64,000 bases of DNA from Fistularia commersonii (Eukaryota > Chordata > Actinopteri > Syngnathiformes > Fistulariidae), in NCBI GenBank assembly GCA_037954325.1, contig JBBMNZ010000016.1, forward strand, positions 2,171,501-2,235,500. The letters run 5' to 3'. The notes beneath the pieces are model-generated. The model made no database searches, had not been told where the DNA came from, and was given only the letters and a program-made list of their open reading frames with translations. Positions 35,001-43,345 of this stretch are shown here, piece after piece. The first letter of the stretch is position 1. The number at the start of each line of letters is the position of its first letter. The position numbers were made by a program, and so were the translations under genes.

Positions 35001-38000
35001 TCCGTTACAAAGGGCCTCGATGAGCCTTGTCCATTATTCGCGGGTCATTCGATCGTCCCGGTGAGTGTAGGCTTGGAAAGGCATAACTTGGCTCCCGTTA
35101 CTTCTCTCAGATGAGCCTCGGCATGTATCCGTGGACGATGACCGATATTGCTGATTGCTCGTTCTCCAGACGTGTATGAAAGCCGATCCGGGTCCTTGCA
35201 GAGGAGCAGACGGCGTGCCAGAAGCATTTCTCCCTACTCCTGCACGTATGCCCTGGCCCCTCCTGGTTGCCTATGAAAAGACACGCCGGCTCCATTTTGG
35301 GGGCTTGTCGGGGGACAGGCGGAAAGTTACGGGCGCGAATGCTTCATCTCAGACCGGGAGCGACCGGGAGACACGTCCGACTGCGGTCAGGAATCCCAGC
35401 GGGCACTGCGGGAAACACGGGGGCTTCGGGATGCAGTCGGGAGACCGGGAACCACTAGATACTGTCACGCTGTGACACTAATTTTGAGATTTGTTGATTA
35501 ATGGGCAGATATTCATCTTCGGACCTGCTGTCCGGCAGCTCCGACCCCAAATCTTCTCCGTCCCTCCTCCGTCCGGGTCCAAACCGTCTCAGTGTGACTT
35601 TATCTCCAGAACATTGAACATGACTCATTCCCGATCCTCTGCATCCTCCTCACTCCTCCACAGCTTCATCTCCGCCTCCTGTCCAGAGAACACGGTTGCT
35701 CTCGCCCTCGTCTTCTTCGCCTTTCCTTCATATCTTGTTTTATCAACCCTGATATTCTTCTCTCCAGCCGCCGTGTTGTTCTGGACCGTTGACTGTCGCC
35801 ACCTTCTTTATCTCCACCCCCTGCGACCTCACCATTCACGAGCAATGGGTAAAGACAAGATGGTTCATCACATTACAGTACAATCATTTGGCAGACGCTT
35901 TTATCCAAAGCGACTTACATGAAGTGCAATTCAGTCTCCGAAGATCCGAAGAACCAGTAGTCGGAAGTCAGAAGTGACAACTCAACCAAATAGCCATCTC
36001 AGAACCATATGCATACATACATTCATTTCATCCTCTTTTTTTTCCAGAGGAGGTTGGGGGCTAAGTGTGATTAGTGGGGTAGTGCTTGGTGAAGAGGTAT
36101 ATTTTCAGCTCACGGTGAAAGATTGGCACTGACCCCGCTGTTCTGACCTTTTTCGGGAGTTCGTTCCACCCCTGAGGAGCCGAGACCGAGAAGAGCCGAG
36201 ACCGGTTCGATCGGCAGCCGGGGGCTCGGAGTGACGGGGCGGACGGTCGCCCAGAGGTGGCAGATCTAAGGGGACGGGTAGGGACATGTGGCTTGACCAT
36301 ATCCTGGAGATAAGCCGGAGCTGTCCCATTCACCGCCCGGTAGGCGAGCACCACGGTCTTGAACTTGATGCGGGCGGCTACCGGGAGCCAGTGAAGGGAC
36401 ATGAGAAGGGGAGTTGTGTGGGAGAATTTGGGACGGTTGAACACCAGGCGGGCTGACACTTTCTGAATAAGCTCCAGAGGCCCGATGGTCACCGCTTGGG
36501 CACCGACAAGAGGGAGTTGCAGTAGTCCGAACGGGAGATGACTAGAGCCTGGATGAGTATCTGCGCTGTATCCTCCGTGAGGAATCTGCGAACCTTCCTG
36601 ATGTTGTAGAGGAGGAATCTGCAGGAACGTGCGACTGCTGCGACATTCGCTGAGAATGACAAAAGCGGGACAAGCGGCGCCACCTTCACCTTTGATGCAC
36701 CGGTTGTCAGCTCGCTCCTCCGCCCTCACAAAACTCCCAGATGCCTCGATGCAGCTTCTGCCATGCCTGACCTTCACGTCGTATCCGCAGGAGTGCTGAA
36801 GGACTACCTGCGGGAGCTGCCCTACCCTCTGATCACCAAGCAGCTGTACGAGGCGGTGCTGGAGTCCATGGCCGGCCGGCCTCTGCGGATGGGAGCGTCG
36901 GGCTGCGAGAACGACCAGGCCGACTCGGAGCACACCGTCGGCCTGCTGGACATCCTGCCGGACGTGGAGAGGGTGAGGAGAAGGCCTCCGGCGGGGATTC
37001 TGGAGGGATAAAGGTGGAATAGTAAACAAATAACAGCTCTCCAACCTCCTCCGTCGGTGCAGCGGCGTAGGTTCCTCCTCCCTGGCCTCGTCGGCCCATC
37101 GGCCGTGACACAAAGTGAAAGCTGCAGTTAGATTTTCCAAAGAGACTGGGAAAAATATTAGTTTTATTTGGATGTACTTGCACATTTTTTGGAGACACTG
37201 AGTTATATAAACTAGGCAGAGTGTCGTGACCAACATCTTGCAGCTGTAGAATTATTTAAGATGACAATACCTCATGCGGCCGTCTGCCGGGCGACATTAA
37301 GTCCACATCTGGTGGTCGTCGCAGAGTATTTGAGAATATCCACATGAGGAGGGAAAGGAGCAGTCGGTGACCGTCCGCAAGACTTTCCTGCTGCTCGATA
37401 TGCATCATTTGTTTGGTCAGTAGGTAACAAAAGTACTGTGCTACCATTATGACACGCCGCGTACCGTAATTTCCGGACTATTGAGCGCACCTCAATACAA
37501 GCCGCACCGGCTAGCTAATCGCTATCGTGGGCTTCCTCCTGCGCACTAAAACCGTCAAAGTCGTCTACTTCGGTTTCGGAGTTGAACGGACTCAGAATTT
37601 CCCGGTCATTTCACCGGTCCGATGTGAAGAGGATAGATGTTTTAGCGGGGTGAAGCTCGTTAGCTTCCCCCTCAAAAAAATCCATACATTAGCCGCATCG
37701 TTGTTTAAGGGAAAAAAGTCGCGGCTTATCGTACGGAAATTACGGTAGTCGCATGCGATTCGAGGAACAAAACAACTTGGACTTAATGGTGTTTAATGGT
37801 GTGCGCCGACTTGCAGATGACACTGCGGAAACTTCTCAACCACCTCAAGCTGGTGGCGTCCCACCAGGAAGCCAACAAGATGACCTGTCAGAATCTGGCG
37901 GTGTGCTTCGGCCCGGTGCTGCTCAGCCAGCGCCAGGAGGCGTCCTGCCACACCAACCGCGTCTTCGTGGACTCCGAGGAGCTGGCCAGCGCGCTGCACT

Positions 38001-40309
38001 TCAAGAAGCACATCGAGGTTCTGCACTACCTGCTGCAGCTCTGGCCAGGTGAGGTTTCAGCTCGTATTCCTTCCCTCTCCGGTATGTCGGCCGGATAATC
38101 TTTATGTTTGAGTACGTACGGCCCGTACGTCGCCGCCCTCCGCCTGAGGCCTGGGGGAAATCGCCGCCTGCTTTGTGGTTCCGCTCTCCAAAGGGCCGCT
38201 TTGATCGCTGAGGCTTTCCGCAAGTAGCTCACCAGCATTTGATGCTCTCGGCCACCATCTGTTGCCGTTGCCTCCCCGGAGATGAAAATGTCCGCCGTAC
38301 GCTCGGTCTCGGCGACCCGGGCCAATCGGAGCCTTGAGCTCCGATGTAAACTCGAGCGGCGAGGCGCGGTCCCTCGTCTAAAGATAAATCCCCGTCCGTG
38401 GGCAGGCGCTCGGCCTGCTGCTGACGATCGCTTGTGGCTCGGTGGGATATGTGAAGCTTGTTAATGACCCGCCCGATAACGGGGACGAGGAGCTGCTGGA
38501 GATTCAAACGTCATTTGGAAGAGACGTCGCTCTCACCGTTAGCGGTTGCAAGAGCTGGACCAATCTGCCCCGATTCTTCTTGGGCGGCCCGGTCCGGCCA
38601 GAGGGAAGTGGAAATGGTGTCTCGGCAGCGGTCGGACGTTGTTGAAACATCCAAAGCGCCGGTGCTTTCCTCCAGCCGGCCTTGGAGCTGAGGAGATGAG
38701 CATCTGGCAAACCTTTGCAGGCGACACTTTGGTTGCATGTAGAAGTTCACAGTGAGTGACTTGACTCTTTATGCTCCTCACCGCCCCTCCTGCAGTCTCG
38801 GTTGCAGGCCGAAGCCTATCCCCGCTGTGATTGGCCGAGAGACAAGCGACCATTTCAGCGAGGACTACTGCTGGTGACTCGACTATAGGCCTGAACTTGT
38901 AGAAGGCTCCCTCTGTCCTTCTTCTCCTCACGGATGTTCCCATCAGGGGTCTCCACAGCCGATCACCTACCTTCATCTGGCACCGACTACCTTCCTGTCC
39001 TCTTCCCCTCCATCTTCTCCATCCCTCCTCTGTCCATGTCCAAACCATCTCAGGGTGACTTCATCTCCAGGCCATCTAACATGCGCTGTCCCTGATCCTC
39101 TCCATCCTCCTCAATCCCAAAGAGGAACCTGCACATCTTCTCCTCCGTGTCTCCAAAGAGCGCCATTGCTGCTCTCACCTCCATCTTCTCCGCCACTCTC
39201 TTTTCTCCCAGCCTGTTTTTCCCCCCTCTTCTCCACCCTCTGTGTCCTGCTCTGCAGAGCAGTCTCTGTTCCTTTTCACGGAGGTCAGATGATTCTCCAC
39301 GAACCGCTGCATGCTTGACTCTCACTTCGAGCGCGGCGTCTTCGTCGGCTTTAGCAAGAAGCACGCGTCGAACATCTGCGCTGACTACCGATATCGAGTT
39401 GTCAGGGGAATGTTCCATCGGAATCGGGTTCTGCTGGAGATTACCTTGCAAAAGCAAGTACAGAGTAGAGGCTAAGGAGAACGTTCCCTGAGCTCCTGTA
39501 GAAGATAAGCACCACGAACGAAGCTCTTTATCCGCACGGCTCGGAAAGCACTGCTTGAAATGAATCTTCACGTGTGTCAGACTGATTTTAAACCTCTGTG
39601 TCTTCTCCTGCCCCCAGTCGTGGACCCTCACGGCCAGTCTTCTTCTCAGACCTTCTCCGCCGACCTGCCGTCGGCGCCCCCCCTGCGGCGGAGGAAGGAG
39701 CGCCCCCAGGTGCTGAATCTCACGGAGGCGGAGATGGCGGGCGTCCTGCGGCCCAAGGCCGGTCGCCTGGACAGCCCGAGCAACCGCTACGCCGGGGACT
39801 GGAGCTGCTGCGGGGACAACTTCTCCTCGGACCTGCCGCCGCCCGGCAGGGACGAGGCCGACTACGACGACGTTCCCTCGGAAGAGGCCGAGGCGAGCCG
39901 GCCGGAGGAGGTGGAGGAGGAGGAGGGAGGCAAACCGCCGAGCGTCACGTGTCCTGCATCTGAGCTGGTGCAGGTTCCTCAGGAGGAACGTGAGCAGCAG
40001 CAGCAGAAGAAGGACCAGCGGGAGGAGGAGGTGGAGGAGGAGGCGACACAAGAAGAGCGGGACGATTCAAGCGACCGCCAGCAGTTGGAGGAGGAGGAGG
40101 AGGAGCGAGAGGAGGAGCGGGTTTGCGACCACATCCTGCCGCCTCGGCTGCCCAAAGAGCACGCCTACCAGGCCTACATGAAGATCCAGGACATCAGCCC
40201 AGTGCTGAGCAACAGGGTGAACCTGAGGGACCTTCAGGAGAGCATCGACACGCTGATCGGGAACCTGGAGAGGGAGCTCAACAAGAACAAGCTCAACGTG
40301 GGGTACTGA
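8056..40309 (+). CDS. syde2: SYDE2, synapse defective Rho GTPase homologue 2 (RhoGAP)
   Basis: Eight coding exons: 8056-9694, 15289-15569, 15643-16045, 22842-23977, 28441-28567, 36791-36972, 37817-38048 and 39618-40309. Together they give 4692 bases, 1563 residues plus stop, with every junction GT/AG and in phase. SYDE proteins are the vertebrate relatives of C. elegans SYD-1: Rho-family GTPase-activating proteins linked to synapse assembly. Layout: disordered serine/proline/glycine-rich N-terminus (1 to about 780), conserved basic segment (KIKSPRTVRKISMKMKKLPE), C2-like domain (about 983-1103), RhoGAP domain (about 1118-1334) with the arginine finger at R1159 in GLYRLCG, acidic linker, and a conserved C-terminus (LQESIDTLIGNLERELNKNK). 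The start was chosen for the MADPLRRSLL family start and a strong G(-3)/G(+4) context. The frame is open upstream to an ATG at 7804, but that part is low-complexity. It is longer than human SYDE2 (about 1.2 thousand residues), mainly in exon 1. Position between C1orf52 and DNAI3 supports SYDE2 over SYDE1. Confidence 0.96.
9649..9684 (+). repeat. syde2: (CAG)12 repeat encoding polyglutamine
   Basis: Twelve uninterrupted CAG codons in SYDE2 exon 1, followed by CCG CAG CCA G and the splice donor at 9695. The repeat is in frame and encodes Q12-PQP. Confidence 0.97.
10062..10258. repeat. Facing (CA)n and (TG)n arrays
   Basis: CA array at 10062-10089 and TG array at 10224-10258, about 135 bases apart, in SYDE2 intron 1. 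Being complementary, they form an inverted repeat. Confidence 0.9.
14656..14707. repeat. (CA)n microsatellite
   Basis: About 23 uninterrupted CA units plus ATACACAC, in SYDE2 intron 1. Confidence 0.97.
15289..15569 (+). CDS. syde2: SYDE2 coding exon 2
   Basis: Residues 547-640. The polypyrimidine acceptor ends CCGTTTCAG. The exon carries the conserved ELSAWRPHLNTITVSKKRNW and LQQSSL segments and then a proline-rich stretch. Donor CTCAG/GTGGGT; phase 0 at the end. Confidence 0.93.
15643..16045 (+). CDS. syde2: SYDE2 coding exon 3
   Basis: Residues 641-774. It follows a very short 73-base intron (15570-15642). It carries the acidic segment ENDADDEGEIWYNPIPEDDE and a glycine-rich variable tail. 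Donor CACAG/GTGAGG. Confidence 0.92.
18550..18610 (-). repeat. Fragment of a dispersed repeat family
   Basis: Read on the minus strand it shows ATCCCTCCTCTGTCCAGATC and then TATCTCCAAAACATCTA, matching the copies at 35577-35620, 39020-39090 and 60256-60320. It lies in SYDE2 intron 3. Confidence 0.5.
18815..19085. repeat. Facing (TG)n and (CA)n arrays
   Basis: TG array at 18815-18865 and CA array at 19024-19085 (last units ATACACACACA), about 160 bases apart, in SYDE2 intron 3. Confidence 0.95.
22842..23977 (+). CDS. syde2: SYDE2 coding exon 4: C2-like domain and start of RhoGAP
   Basis: Residues 775-1153. It begins VPDLPNAVGFSPPSSPNPSK, then the basic motif SPRTVRKISMKMKKLPE, a variable glycine-rich spacer and GGYLSDGDSPEL. 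The C2-like domain includes SGLMSLHFYGAEDLKPP, VYCAIQVDSVNKARTALLTC, FNIELENAQHLKLVVFSWEP and GLIYVKLGLMEQW. The RhoGAP domain opens with VVEKENSGLMVPLLISKCI and runs into the next exon at GCQ. Donor TCAG/GTGAGT. Confidence 0.96.
26326..26366. repeat. (TG)n microsatellite
   Basis: About 20 TG units in SYDE2 intron 4. Confidence 0.97.
27480..27525. repeat. (CA)n microsatellite
   Basis: About 22 CA units with one CG interruption, in SYDE2 intron 4. Confidence 0.96.
27771..28214. mobile_element. hAT-like non-autonomous element, degraded
   Basis: The left end CAGGGGTGTCGAACTCAAAC followed by AGAGGGCCA, and the right end GGCCAAATA...AGAGTTTGACTACCTG, are imperfect inverted repeats. The CAGGGGTGTCAAACTC start is typical of hAT-derived repeats common in vertebrates. 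I see no clear 8-base target duplication, and no transposase frame survives. Confidence 0.5.
28441..28567 (+). CDS. syde2: SYDE2 coding exon 5: RhoGAP arginine finger
   Basis: Residues 1154-1196. It reads [20 protein letters not shown] and continues to YPDINVITG. The GLYRLCG motif holds the catalytic arginine finger (R1159) of RhoGAP domains. Acceptor CTCCCCAG, donor CACAG/GTGAGA. Confidence 0.97.
28797..29030. repeat. Facing (TG)n and (CA)n arrays
   Basis: TG array at 28797-28830 and a longer CA array at 28937-29030, interrupted by ATACATA and ATATA units, about 105 bases apart in SYDE2 intron 5. Confidence 0.95.
29235..29480 (+). mobile_element. Degraded LINE reverse transcriptase fragment
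   Basis: With frame changes it reads VGVPQGPAPGPSPF, then PLWTVMFADDVVMCGENGEE and LESVLRRRQG. The PQG...SP and FADDV motifs are the reverse transcriptase signature of non-LTR elements; FADD carries the catalytic aspartates. Heavily decayed and fragmentary. Confidence 0.65.
32493..32520. repeat. (TG)n microsatellite
   Basis: About 13 TG units in SYDE2 intron 5. Confidence 0.95.
35530..35830 (+). repeat. Dispersed repeat family fragment
   Basis: Contains TGTGACTTTATCTCCAGAAC followed by ATTGAACATGA, also seen with changes at 39040-39090 and 60276-60320. Pyrimidine-rich CCTCC/CTTC blocks follow in all three. Probably the antisense of a LINE coding or 3' region; class uncertain. Confidence 0.5.
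35870..36665 (-). mobile_element. L2-clade LINE 3' end, frameshifted, in SYDE2 intron 5
   Basis: On the minus strand this encodes the C-terminal part of an L2-type LINE protein in two frames: SANVAAVARSCRFLLYNIRK and ALVISRSDYCNSLL in one, then RLVFNRPKFSHTTPLLMSLH, WLPVAARIKFKTVVLAYRAV and APQGWNELPKKVRTAGSVPI in the other. A 3' UTR follows down to the terminal block containing GACGCTTTTATCCAAAGCGA (plus-strand reading) and ATTACAGTA, which resembles the ATTACA tail of fish L2 elements. It is 5'-truncated and broken by at least one frameshift, so not active. It is antisense to SYDE2 and ends about 125 bases before exon 6. Confidence 0.85.
36791..36972 (+). CDS. syde2: SYDE2 coding exon 6: RhoGAP core
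   Basis: Residues 1196-1256. It reads GVLKDYLRELPYPLITKQLY and ends DILPDVER. KDYLRELPxPLI is the conserved central RhoGAP helix motif. Acceptor GTATCCGCAG, donor GAGAGG/GTGAGG. Confidence 0.96.
36973..37816 (+). other. syde2: SYDE2 intron 6
   Basis: Intron of 844 bases containing a MITE at 37462-37747. The acceptor has a weak pyrimidine tract and a direct repeat of TTAATGGTG just before it. Confidence 0.8.
37462..37747. mobile_element. MITE with TACCGTAATTTCCGGACTAT ends
   Basis: The left end TACCGTAATTTCCGGACTAT and the right end GTACGGAAATTACGGTA are inverted repeats. Internal stem-like segments (ATTAGCCGCATCG, GCGGCTTATCG) match a non-autonomous DNA element I know from fish genomes. It is 286 bases long. 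No clear target duplication is seen. It ends 69 bases before SYDE2 exon 7. Confidence 0.75.
37817..38048 (+). CDS. syde2: SYDE2 coding exon 7: RhoGAP C-terminal half
   Basis: Residues 1257-1334. It reads MTLRKLLNHLKLVASHQEAN, then MTCQNLAVCFGPVLL and FKKHIEVLHYLLQLWP. The NKMTxxNLAxxFGPxLL motif is the GTPase-binding helix of RhoGAP domains. Donor GGCCAG/GTGAGG. Confidence 0.96.
38049..39617 (+). other. syde2: SYDE2 intron 7
   Basis: Intron of 1.6 kb. Its second half (38790-39300) is a dispersed repeat. No other feature recognised. Confidence 0.7.
38790..39300 (+). repeat. Dispersed repeat, longest copy
   Basis: Begins with GCCTATCCCCGCTGTGATTG and GCCGAGAGACAAGCG, continues through TGAACTTGTAGAAGGCTCCC and ends in CTCC/CTTC-rich sequence that shares GTGACTTCATCTCCAGGCCA-type blocks with 35577-35620 and 60276-60320. 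On the minus strand it reads as a long open stretch (MVWTWTEEGWRRWRG, GQEGSRCQMKVGDRLWRPLM), suggesting a decayed LINE-derived coding region. Confidence 0.6.
39618..40309 (+). CDS. syde2: SYDE2 coding exon 8: acidic linker and C-terminus
   Basis: Residues 1334-1563. It reads RRRKERPQVLNLTEAEMAGV, VLRPKAGRLDSPSNRYAGDW and DYDDVPSEEAE, then several glutamate-rich runs encoded by GAG/GAA (EEVEEEEGG, EEEVEEEATQEE and EEEEEEREEER). It ends LRDLQESIDTLIGNLERELN and KNKLNVGY. Stop TGA at 40307-40309. The C-terminal segment is strongly conserved in SYDE2. Confidence 0.95.
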
Positions 40310-41300
40310 CGAGGCTGGGTTTCCGTGGAGATCCCGGGGCTCGGGACGCCGCTGGAGAAATCCAAGGGATGAGGAGAAGCTTGAGCGGGCAAAGGTTGCC
40401 CCCAGACATTCCTCCATGTTTGCGTTAGCTTCCCGGATCGTTCCGGTCTGGTCGCGCGTTGTTCTCGTCGCTCCTCTTCTCAATTGAAGAACCATCGAGC
40501 GCCCGGAGTTCAGGGTTAGGGTGAAGGCGGAGGAGTACCCTCCTGGGATCTCCAAGGGACCCTTCGACTCACTGCCATCTGAACACCTGGCTGCTTCTGG
40601 AGCTCTTTCAGAAGATCAGCTCCTCCTTCTTTCTCCAACACAACAAACGTGCCGAGTTCACCAAGTCCTGAAGAGCACTCCGAGTGCAGATATGAGGTTC
40701 CTGCCGACCCCCACCCCCACCCCCACCCCGTGGATCCCCCTCTCCCCGATTCCCCGGCCGGGCCTCCGGTGGCTTCTGCGACGTGGCGCGCTTCCACGTC
40801 TCCTCTGGTGGAGGAAGGAAAGCTGGTCTCCGTTCAGGGGCCTTTCAATAAATGAATGCAATGTGCAAGGAAAACATCTCCTCTGCAGGCTGCGGGGTCT
40901 GCGGGAAGCCAAAACCCACCATTATTCAGGAATTAGATGGGATTTTCCCCTGAACCGGAGTTTTCCAGCCCTGCCGTTACATAAGCAGGCAGAGCGGCGC
41001 GGAGGAAGCGTCTCCCCCCGGTTTGGCCCTCGGAAGCAGCTCCACATCACAGGAGGACCCGTTGTCCTCCCGAAGGCTCGGCCGCGGAGATGTCGGACGA
41101 CAACAATGCACTTAGGAGGGTCGGTATGGGCCATGAAGAAACTAGTATGGGATGCAAAATGAATTAAGGGAGAAAAAGGCTGCCGGCAGAAACCTTCTCT
41201 AAGAGACCAACGTGGAACAAATGCTTTCCTGGTGTGCTGTCAGAAAGCCCTACGCCTCACCACAGAAGGTCCACCACACCTGAAGGAGGCGCCTCATCTC
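40310..41300 (+). other. syde2: SYDE2 3' UTR region
   Basis: Follows the stop codon, with an AATAAA at 40847-40852 and a (CCCCCAC)n-like patch at 40709-40728. The true UTR end is not known. Confidence 0.5.
40847..40852 (+). terminator. syde2: Candidate SYDE2 polyadenylation signal
   Basis: AATAAA 538 bases after the SYDE2 stop, followed by TGAATGCAATGTG. Longer 3' UTRs ending further downstream are possible. Confidence 0.45.
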
Positions 41301-41349
41301 TGGTGGCGCCGGGGAAAAGGAAGAGACAAGAGGCCCCACTCGATTTGCA

Positions 41350-41500
41350 GTATTCATTCATTCATTCTCTTCACTACTTATCCTGTTCCCAGGGTCAGGG
41401 GGCGGAGCCTATGCCGACTGTGATCGGACAAGAGTCGGGGGTACATCCTGGACCAATCACAGCGCCACATATACATACAACCATTCGCCCTGTGGGAATC
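41350..41500 (+). repeat. Dispersed fish repeat fragment
   Basis: Reads (CATT)n, ACTTATCCTGTTCCCAGGGT, GGCGGAGCCTATGCC, GTACATCCTGGACCAATCAC and CACATATACATACAACCATT. This matches the layout of a repeat known widely in fish genomes (ATCCTGTTCAGGGTC...GGAGCCTATCCCAGCTGTCA). It shares the GCCTAT...CTGTGAT core with 38800-38850. Confidence 0.6.
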
Positions 41501-41894
41501 CTCTTGCTGGGAGGTGGCAGTGCGAACCGCGGCGCCGCTGTGCCCGCCCTGCTGGCAGTGGGAAACACGACATCATACAAGTTAGCATAGCATTGTGAAG
41601 AGCGGTTGTCCAGCTAGCTCAGCTTCAGTAAAACAATCCCCGATGACACCTTCTCCGATTCACTCACGACATTGTTGAATAATAACGTCAACGTCCAAGA
41701 CGTGCTAAAGTCCGGAGCTAATTGAATTGGGATCCTCACCATTCTGCACGTGAAGCTAACTGGGAAACGGGTTTCCCAGAGCTACGGATCTTCTGTTCCC
41801 ATGGAACCATGACGAGAAGGTGCGTTTCCCCCGAAACGCCACTTTAAGGACGGACAGTTTGCAAACCTCATGTCTCTCCACATCCCTGATACTG

Positions 41895-41932
41895 TTCGCC
41901 CTAGCTTAGCCTGGCTTAGCCTAGCATAGCCC
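41895..41932. repeat. Short tandem TTAGCCTAGC-like repeat
   Basis: CTAGCTTAGCCTGGCTTAGC continues as CTAGCATAGCC, about three imperfect 10-12 base units. Confidence 0.7.
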
Positions 41933-41939
41933 ACCTTTC

Positions 41940-43255
41940 CGGCTTCTTCCCCCGGCTTTCCCCCGGAAAGTAAAGTGATAAAATGAATAACGGCGGCAGT
42001 CAAATGTGAAGCACAACGTCCGGAGAGGCGGCGGGAACGTTAGCGGAGGCTCTCAGCTAGCATGTCTTAGCTTCCCTGAAACGGTCGGCGGATGTTTTCA
42101 GTAATCCAGGGATTCAGAATGATCAGTATTTAACCTTTATGAATATGTATATAATTATATAAATGTATTCGGAGTATATTATTTTTACAGCTTATTTTGT
42201 CGGCGGTGTATTTAAGTGCTCCTGATGACCTCGAGGTTTCCTGTAGACCCGTAGATGTAGTCCCGCCCCCACCCCGCCTCCAACGCCACGTCGCTGCGCC
42301 GGACTGACGGCACTCCTGCAGAAACAAGCGATATTGTAATTTTTGTTATATTGTGTATATATTTGTTTCCGTCTCCAGCTGCATTTGTGTTTTTTTTTAA
42401 GGTACTGAACGTTGCATGGTCAAAAGCTTTACTGGCATCAACAAGGCTGCGTCTCACCTGCCGTCGTATTTATATGTAAAGAGACTATTCATTAATGTAT
42501 TCTCATTTATTTGCCATCGATGACTGACGTCTCCTTCAGTATTTCTGCTGCGTCTGTCTTTGAACGCCCCGCTGTACGTTCACACTATAAATATATATTA
42601 TATTCTCCATGAAACGCAAGTGTCGCCGTTTATTTCGCGAAATGAAATATACCTTCTTGCGTGAAAGCCTCTGCGGGACAGCTGCTCCTTCAAAGCTCCT
42701 CAGAAGAACGCTCCATCGTCGGCGGCGATCGTGAGATCTGAAGGTGCGTGACGGTGTTTCGTCCCATCCGATGAGGAGCTGGGAGATAGCCATCTCTGGC
42801 CGTCGGCACCTGGGCGCTCGAGCTTTGAAGCTCATACCTTCTCTCCGTTCCGCCGGCCTCGCTCTCGGACGTAGGCCATGAGTCCCCGGGCTCTCTCATT
42901 GGACGGTGCTTGATCTTCCGCAGCGTCAGACATCCCCCATCTTTCACCCACCTGGACTTATAACCTCTGGTGGAAGTCCACCTGGAGAAGTTTCCATATC
43001 GAGATCGCCTAGGAACTGGATGCGGTCGCATATCAGAGACCGGGACCTACCTGGTCGTCGGGCCGGAGATAGGACGAAAAACGTGACCCGTTGTTTGGAC
43101 CACATTTGTTTCGCAGACGCGACGTCGGGAGTCGAGCGCGCGACTCCCCGCTGGTAACCATAACAACCGATCCGATGTTCCACGCATTCGATAAGGAACG
43201 TGGAGGGTTCTGATAACACCGAGAGGATACTTCGCCCAGAAGGTCCGCCTTCCGG
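41940..43255. other. Gap between SYDE2 and DNAI3, first part
   Basis: Mixed and AT-rich sequence with several weak A/T-rich 3' end-like motifs (42120-42200, 42580-42605). It could include distal SYDE2 3' UTR. No gene recognised. Confidence 0.5.
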
Positions 43256-43261
43256 TTGCTT

Positions 43262-43345
43262 CTTCACTAAGACTCAGCCTGTAGAGTGGTCAGAAGGTCG
43301 GGGTTCGATCCCCGGCCCCTCCTGGCTGCCAGGCGCCGAGACCCC
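43262..43345 (+). repeat. tRNA-like B-box remnant
   Basis: AAGGTCGGGGTTCGATCCCC contains GGTTCGATCCCC, a perfect B-box-type sequence of RNA polymerase III promoters, with a loose A-box-like TAGAGTGGTC just before it. No complete cloverleaf can be drawn, so this is more likely a SINE or tRNA-derived repeat remnant than a tRNA gene. Confidence 0.4.

Larger units (their letters stand above)
28568..36790 (+). other. syde2: SYDE2 intron 5
   Basis: The largest intron, 8.2 kb. It holds TG (28797-28830) and CA (28937-29030) arrays, a degraded reverse transcriptase fragment (29235-29480), short TG arrays (31687-31716 and 32493-32520), a dispersed repeat fragment (35530-35830) and an antisense L2-type LINE end (35870-36665). 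No host coding exon is recognised inside. Confidence 0.7.

Noticed and set aside
36061..37236. A 391-codon minus-strand ORF across SYDE2 exon 6
   Set aside because: The C-terminal half is an L2 LINE fragment and the N-terminal half is antisense of SYDE2 exon 6 and intron 6; not a host gene.
43262..43345. A tRNA gene call at the GGTTCGATCCCC site
   Set aside because: No acceptor stem or anticodon arm can be paired; only the B-box-like part is present.
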